Shown here: positions 6,534 through 6,856 of the stretch, one piece after another
How positions within the stretch are numbered: the stretch's first letter is position 1
Layout: each line of letters begins with the position of its first letter
Source: an uncultured Enorma sp.
GTDB lineage: Bacteria > Actinomycetota > Coriobacteriia > Coriobacteriales > Coriobacteriaceae
Length of the DNA stretch: 6,856 nucleotides
NCBI GenBank assembly: GCA_905210055.1
Contig: CAJLVH010000108.1
Location: 1 to 6,856 of the forward strand
Direction: 5' to 3'
Made by a program: the position numbers and the translations under genes
Notes under the pieces: model-generated
The model's database searches: none
What the model was told of the DNA's origin: nothing
The model's input: the letters and a program-made list of their open reading frames with translations, nothing else

Positions 6534-6856
6534 ATGGCTGTCAAAGGCAACTGGCCGCGCGAGGGCTGTACGCTGTTTGATAAGTTCTGCTGGCTGTATC
6601 TGGGGGACCTGCCCGAGAAATTGCGTGTGCGTGTGAGCGACGATTTCGACCCGAGCGCGTTTGGCTGGGACGGCGTCCAGCCGGGAAAGAACGTCGAGAT
6701 GGTGACGGCGTTCAAAAGAGGGGCGACCAACGGACAGGTCGCGCGCCACGAGACGGCGTGCGCGGCCGTGGCAGATGCGGCGGCGGACTCGCCTGCGACG
6801 GATGCGACGGCGGTCGCAAGCGTGCAGGCGGATGAGCCCGCAGCGCCCGCGGGAGA
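6534..6856 (+). CDS. Hypothetical protein, 3' end cut by window edge
   Basis: The frame opens with ATG behind a good ribosome site and stays open for 107 codons to the right edge, so the gene is partial. The product starts MAVKGNWPREGC. It has a compact-looking segment of about 60 residues rich in Trp, Phe and Asp (for example FDKFCWLYLGDLP at 15-27 and DPSAFGWDG at 39-47). From about residue 74 it becomes an Ala/Asp/Thr/Val-rich, probably disordered stretch that looks like a linker to a further domain outside the window. No signal peptide is visible. I do not recognise the family. It is transcribed away from the NACHT operon, sharing about 250 bases of upstream region. Whether it belongs to the same system cannot be decided from this window. 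Confidence 0.75.
   Translation, partial: MAVKGNWPREGCTLFDKFCWLYLGDLPEKLRVRVSDDFDPSAFGWDGVQPGKNVEMVTAFKRGATNGQVARHETACAAVADAAADSPATDATAVASVQADEPAAPAG

Noticed and set aside
6454..6636. A 60-codon plus-strand frame with GTG at 6454 behind GGAGGG
   Set aside because: It overlaps the better supported gene starting at 6534 by about 100 bases, and its Cys/Arg-rich end looks like an out-of-frame reading of that gene.

Overview
The window looks like a high-GC bacterial chromosome with strong GGAGG-type ribosome binding sites. Overall style (GC-rich codon use, arginine- and alanine-rich proteins, convergent genes sharing a long hairpin terminator) is compatible with an actinobacterium of the Coriobacteriia type. 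That placement is an inference from composition and protein style, not from a marker gene.

Layout, left to right. A plus-strand gene (open to the left edge, ending at 1117) encodes a transglutaminase-like cysteine protein with an intact Cys-His-Asp triad. It converges with a minus-strand operon. The 232 bases between them hold a perfect 36-bp palindrome with a 12-base loop (1149-1232), read as a bidirectional terminator, with a 12-bp tandem duplication on its right shoulder. Six degenerate tandem copies of a 17-bp unit follow (1241-1342), ending 7 bases short of the operon's last stop codon.

The minus-strand operon (6285 down to 1350) has two genes separated by 4 bases. The first encodes a 958-residue NACHT-type STAND NTPase: an unrecognised N-terminal half, then Walker A, Walker B, a sensor arginine and a winged-helix-like segment, then a short C-terminal helical part. 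The second encodes a 684-residue protein I do not recognise. A near-perfect -10 box (TATAAT) and a strong ribosome binding site together place the NACHT start at the ATG at 6285, not at the longer GTG at 6327.

Divergent from the operon, a plus-strand gene of unknown function starts at 6534 behind a good ribosome binding site and runs off the right edge.

How the genes may work together: bacterial NACHT proteins are established as anti-phage sensors/effectors. A tightly coupled NACHT plus unknown-partner pair in its own transcription unit, with a partner that is lower in GC in places, fits a laterally acquired two-gene defence cassette. That role is inferred. The sequence directly shows the NTPase motifs, the gene coupling, the promoter and the repeats.
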